This document shows, one piece after another, positions 6,464 to 8,101 of a stretch of DNA of 8,101 nt. The position numbers and the translations under genes were made by a program. Where the stretch lies: positions 14,086 to 22,186 of the forward strand of contig JAHZEE010000004.1 in the NCBI GenBank assembly GCA_019421975.1. The letters are read 5' to 3'. The first letter of the stretch is position 1, and the number at the start of each line of letters is the position of its first letter. The DNA is from Clostridiales bacterium (GTDB lineage Bacteria; Bacillota; Clostridia; Oscillospirales; Oscillospiraceae). Under the pieces are notes generated by a model. It was not told the origin of the DNA, ran no database searches, and saw nothing but the letters and a program-made list of their open reading frames with translations.

Positions 6464-7635
6464 TGGAAGCTGCAATTGTATGCCTGCACCGGGGCGAAGC
6501 GCGCAAGATCCGCGCCGGCGCGCCCTGGATCTTTGACAACCAGATTGACTGGATCAACGATCTCTGCCAGGACGGCGGGATTGTGGAGATTCTGGATCAC
6601 GACGAGCGGTTCGTTGCCCGCGGCTATTTTAACCGGCAGTCTAAAATCACAGTCCGTGTTCTGACCCGGAATCCGCAGGAGATCATCGATCACGCCTTTT
6701 TTGCCCGTCGGATCGCCGATGCCTGGGCCTTTCGGCAGCGCCTCGGCTTCCACCATGCCTGCCGGGTGGTATTCGGCGAGTCGGACGGCCTGCCCGGCCT
6801 GACGGTGGACAAGTTTGAAGATTGTCTCAGCTTTCAGACGGTCGCGCTGGGGATCGAGCACTGGAAGCAGGACATCATCCAAATCTTGGCAGATCTGTTC
6901 CATCCTGCCTGTATCTATGAGCGCAACGATGTCCCGGTTCGGGAGAAGGAGGGGCTGCCGCAGCAGACGGGCTGCGTCTACGGAGTCCTGCCGGAATCCG
7001 TCGTCATCCAGGAGCATGACGCGCGTATGCTGGTGGATCTCGCCCACGGACAAAAAACCGGCCATTTTCTCGATCAGCAGGAGAATCGAGGGCGGATCCG
7101 CCCCTATGTTTCCGGCCGGAGCGTGCTGGATCTGTGCTGCTGCACCGGCGGCTTTTCCATCCACGCTGCGCTCTATGGCGCTGCATCCGTCCAGGCCGTG
7201 GACGCCTCCCAGGAGGCATTGGCCCTGGTGCGGAAAAACGCGCAGTACAACGGAGTTGCCGTGCAGACCGTCTGTGCCAATGTCTTTGATCTGGTGCGCC
7301 AGTACGCGGAGACCGGGCAGCAGTTCGGCGCCGTTATCTGCGATCCACCCGCCTTTGCCAAGAGCAAGCGCGCCCTGGAGGGCGCCTATCGCGGATACAA
7401 GGAGCTGAACCTGCGCTCCATGAAGCTGGTGGAGCCAGGCGGCTTTCTCATCACCTGCTCGTGCAGTCAGTTTATGACGCCGGAGCTGTTTGCACAGATG
7501 CTCCAGCAGGCGGCCGCCGACGCCGGCCGTTCTGTCCGCCTGCTGGAGCCGCTGATGCAGTCCCGGGATCACCCTGCGCTCCTATCCCACGCCCCCTCGC
7601 ACTATCTCAAGGGGGAGATTCTCCAGGTTCTATAG
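6463..7635 (+). CDS. rlmI: RlmI-like 23S rRNA (cytosine-5) methyltransferase
   Basis: This 390-residue cytoplasmic enzyme uses S-adenosylmethionine to methylate rRNA. E. coli RlmI makes m5C1962 in 23S rRNA. An N-terminal PUA RNA-binding domain (about 1-75, HRGEARKIRAGAPWIFDNQI) is followed by a linker domain with VVFGESDGLPGLTVDKF (102-118). The Rossmann methyltransferase domain shows the SAM-binding loop LDLCCCTGGF (222-231), acidic VDAS (246-249), CDPPAFAKSK (293-302) and TCSCS (331-335), whose cysteines fit the catalytic nucleophile region. Length is that of the family. AAGGAG sits in the end of pyrB, 5 bases before the ATG, and the one-base overlap with the pyrB stop indicates coupled translation. 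The family call is firm; the exact target nucleotide is inferred by homology. Confidence 0.93.
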   Translation: MEAAIVCLHRGEARKIRAGAPWIFDNQIDWINDLCQDGGIVEILDHDERFVARGYFNRQSKITVRVLTRNPQEIIDHAFFARRIADAWAFRQRLGFHHACRVVFGESDGLPGLTVDKFEDCLSFQTVALGIEHWKQDIIQILADLFHPACIYERNDVPVREKEGLPQQTGCVYGVLPESVVIQEHDARMLVDLAHGQKTGHFLDQQENRGRIRPYVSGRSVLDLCCCTGGFSIHAALYGAASVQAVDASQEALALVRKNAQYNGVAVQTVCANVFDLVRQYAETGQQFGAVICDPPAFAKSKRALEGAYRGYKELNLRSMKLVEPGGFLITCSCSQFMTPELFAQMLQQAAADAGRSVRLLEPLMQSRDHPALLSHAPSHYLKGEILQVL

Positions 7636-7666
7636 GGTGGCGCCCCGTCCGGGGCCTGCCCTTTTT
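7635..7666 (+). terminator. Intrinsic terminator of the pyrB-rlmI operon
   Basis: The hairpin begins at the last base of the rlmI stop codon. GGGTGG-C-GCCCC pairs with GGGGC-CTGCCC across a GTCC loop, forming 11 pairs with one bulged C. Five T follow (7662-7666). There is no T-run on the opposite strand, so it serves only the plus-strand operon and separates it from the converging Rrf2 gene. Confidence 0.88.
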
Positions 7667-7672
7667 GATTTG

Positions 7673-8068
7673 TCACAATAAATCCGCCAGGGTCTTGTGA
7701 TAAAAGAAGTCCTGGCAGAGTTGGTTAAATTCCCGCCACAGCGGCAGCGTCTTGCACCCCGGTGCACGCGCGCAGGCGGCCGCGTCCTCTGAGAGACAGG
7801 AGACCACCGCCAGGGTTCCCTCCATTCGCTCCAGGATCTCTCCAATCGGATACGCCTCCGGTTTGCGGGCCAGCTGATAGCCCCCGCCCTTGCCGCTGGC
7901 TGCAGTCAGCAGCTTTGCCTGCACCAGACTCCGCACAACAATCTCCAGATATTTCTTGGAAATCCCCTGCCGCTCGGCGATCTCCTTGAGCGGGATATAG
8001 CCCTCATCGGCGTGTTCTGCCAGATCAATCATAACCCGCAGTGCGTATCTTCCTTTTGTGGATATCAA
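7673..8068 (-). CDS. Rrf2-family transcriptional regulator with iron-sulfur-type cysteines
   Basis: This 131-residue winged-helix DNA-binding protein belongs to the same family as IscR, NsrR and CymR. The N-terminus ISTKGRYALRVMIDLAEH is diagnostic. The helix-turn-helix spans about 26-48 (LKEIAERQGISKKYLEIVV), and the wing contains GKGGGYQLAR (59-68). Cys91, Cys99 and Cys105 (C-x7-C-x5-C) lie where IscR-type members bind an iron-sulfur cluster, so it may sense cluster status, oxygen, NO or sulfur. The reading frame opens at an ATG at 8089, but the GGAGG site (8080-8076) lies inside that extension, 7 bases before the TTG at 8068. Family members normally begin MxISTKGRYA, so TTG 8068 is preferred; TTG 8071 is also possible. 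The regulated genes are not in the window, unless it controls genes upstream of its own start. Confidence 0.92.
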   Translation of the reverse strand: MISTKGRYALRVMIDLAEHADEGYIPLKEIAERQGISKKYLEIVVRSLVQAKLLTAASGKGGGYQLARKPEAYPIGEILERMEGTLAVVSCLSEDAAACARAPGCKTLPLWREFNQLCQDFFYHKTLADLL

Positions 8069-8101
8069 CAAAATCCCTCCCCCGTGCATTTTGCCTATTA
8101 T

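Noticed and set aside
6460..7572. 370-codon minus-strand frame opposite rlmI, and a 281-codon frame opposite pyrB
   Set aside because: They are exact antisense of strongly recognised genes and show no family motifs of their own.
1..8101. CRISPR arrays, insertion sequences, phage genes, toxin-antitoxin pairs
   Set aside because: No spaced direct repeats, transposase or integrase motifs, or paired small genes of that type were found on either strand.

Overview
The window looks like chromosomal DNA from a GC-rich Gram-positive anaerobe, most likely a Clostridia/Oscillospirales-type Firmicute. This is inferred from strong AGGAGG-type ribosome binding sites, near-consensus sigma-A promoters with 17-nt spacers, hairpin-plus-T-run terminators, a typical clostridial lipoprotein and a Firmicute-style Rrf2 regulator. 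No taxonomic marker gene is present.

Layout. The minus-strand block at 1-3295 is a type I restriction-modification operon. A full hsdR is followed, through an ATGA overlap, by the first 22 codons of hsdM, and the rest of the operon (hsdM and presumably hsdS) lies beyond base 1. The hsdR promoter sits inside an 8-bp inverted repeat. Upstream of it lies a serine tRNA (anticodon CGA) with its own promoter and a perfect 19-bp inverted-repeat terminator that absorbs the encoded CCA end. Next come a small minus-strand lipoprotein gene of unknown function, then a divergent plus-strand gene for a 114-residue Smr-like protein with a consensus promoter. Its 3' end overlaps by 20 bp the 3' end of a converging GNAT acetyltransferase gene.

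The GNAT gene is divergent from a two-gene plus-strand operon, pyrB-rlmI (TAATG overlap). This operon has a short-leader promoter upstream and a clean intrinsic terminator downstream. The window ends with a converging Rrf2-family regulator that probably starts at an internal TTG.

Most genes are ordinary housekeeping functions. The most notable item is pyrB. Its aspartate carbamoyltransferase catalytic chain carries a C-terminal four-cysteine tail that matches the zinc domain of the regulatory chain PyrI, with no room for PyrI's nucleotide-binding allosteric domain. No wholly new multi-gene system is evident. No stretch above about 160 bases lacks a gene.
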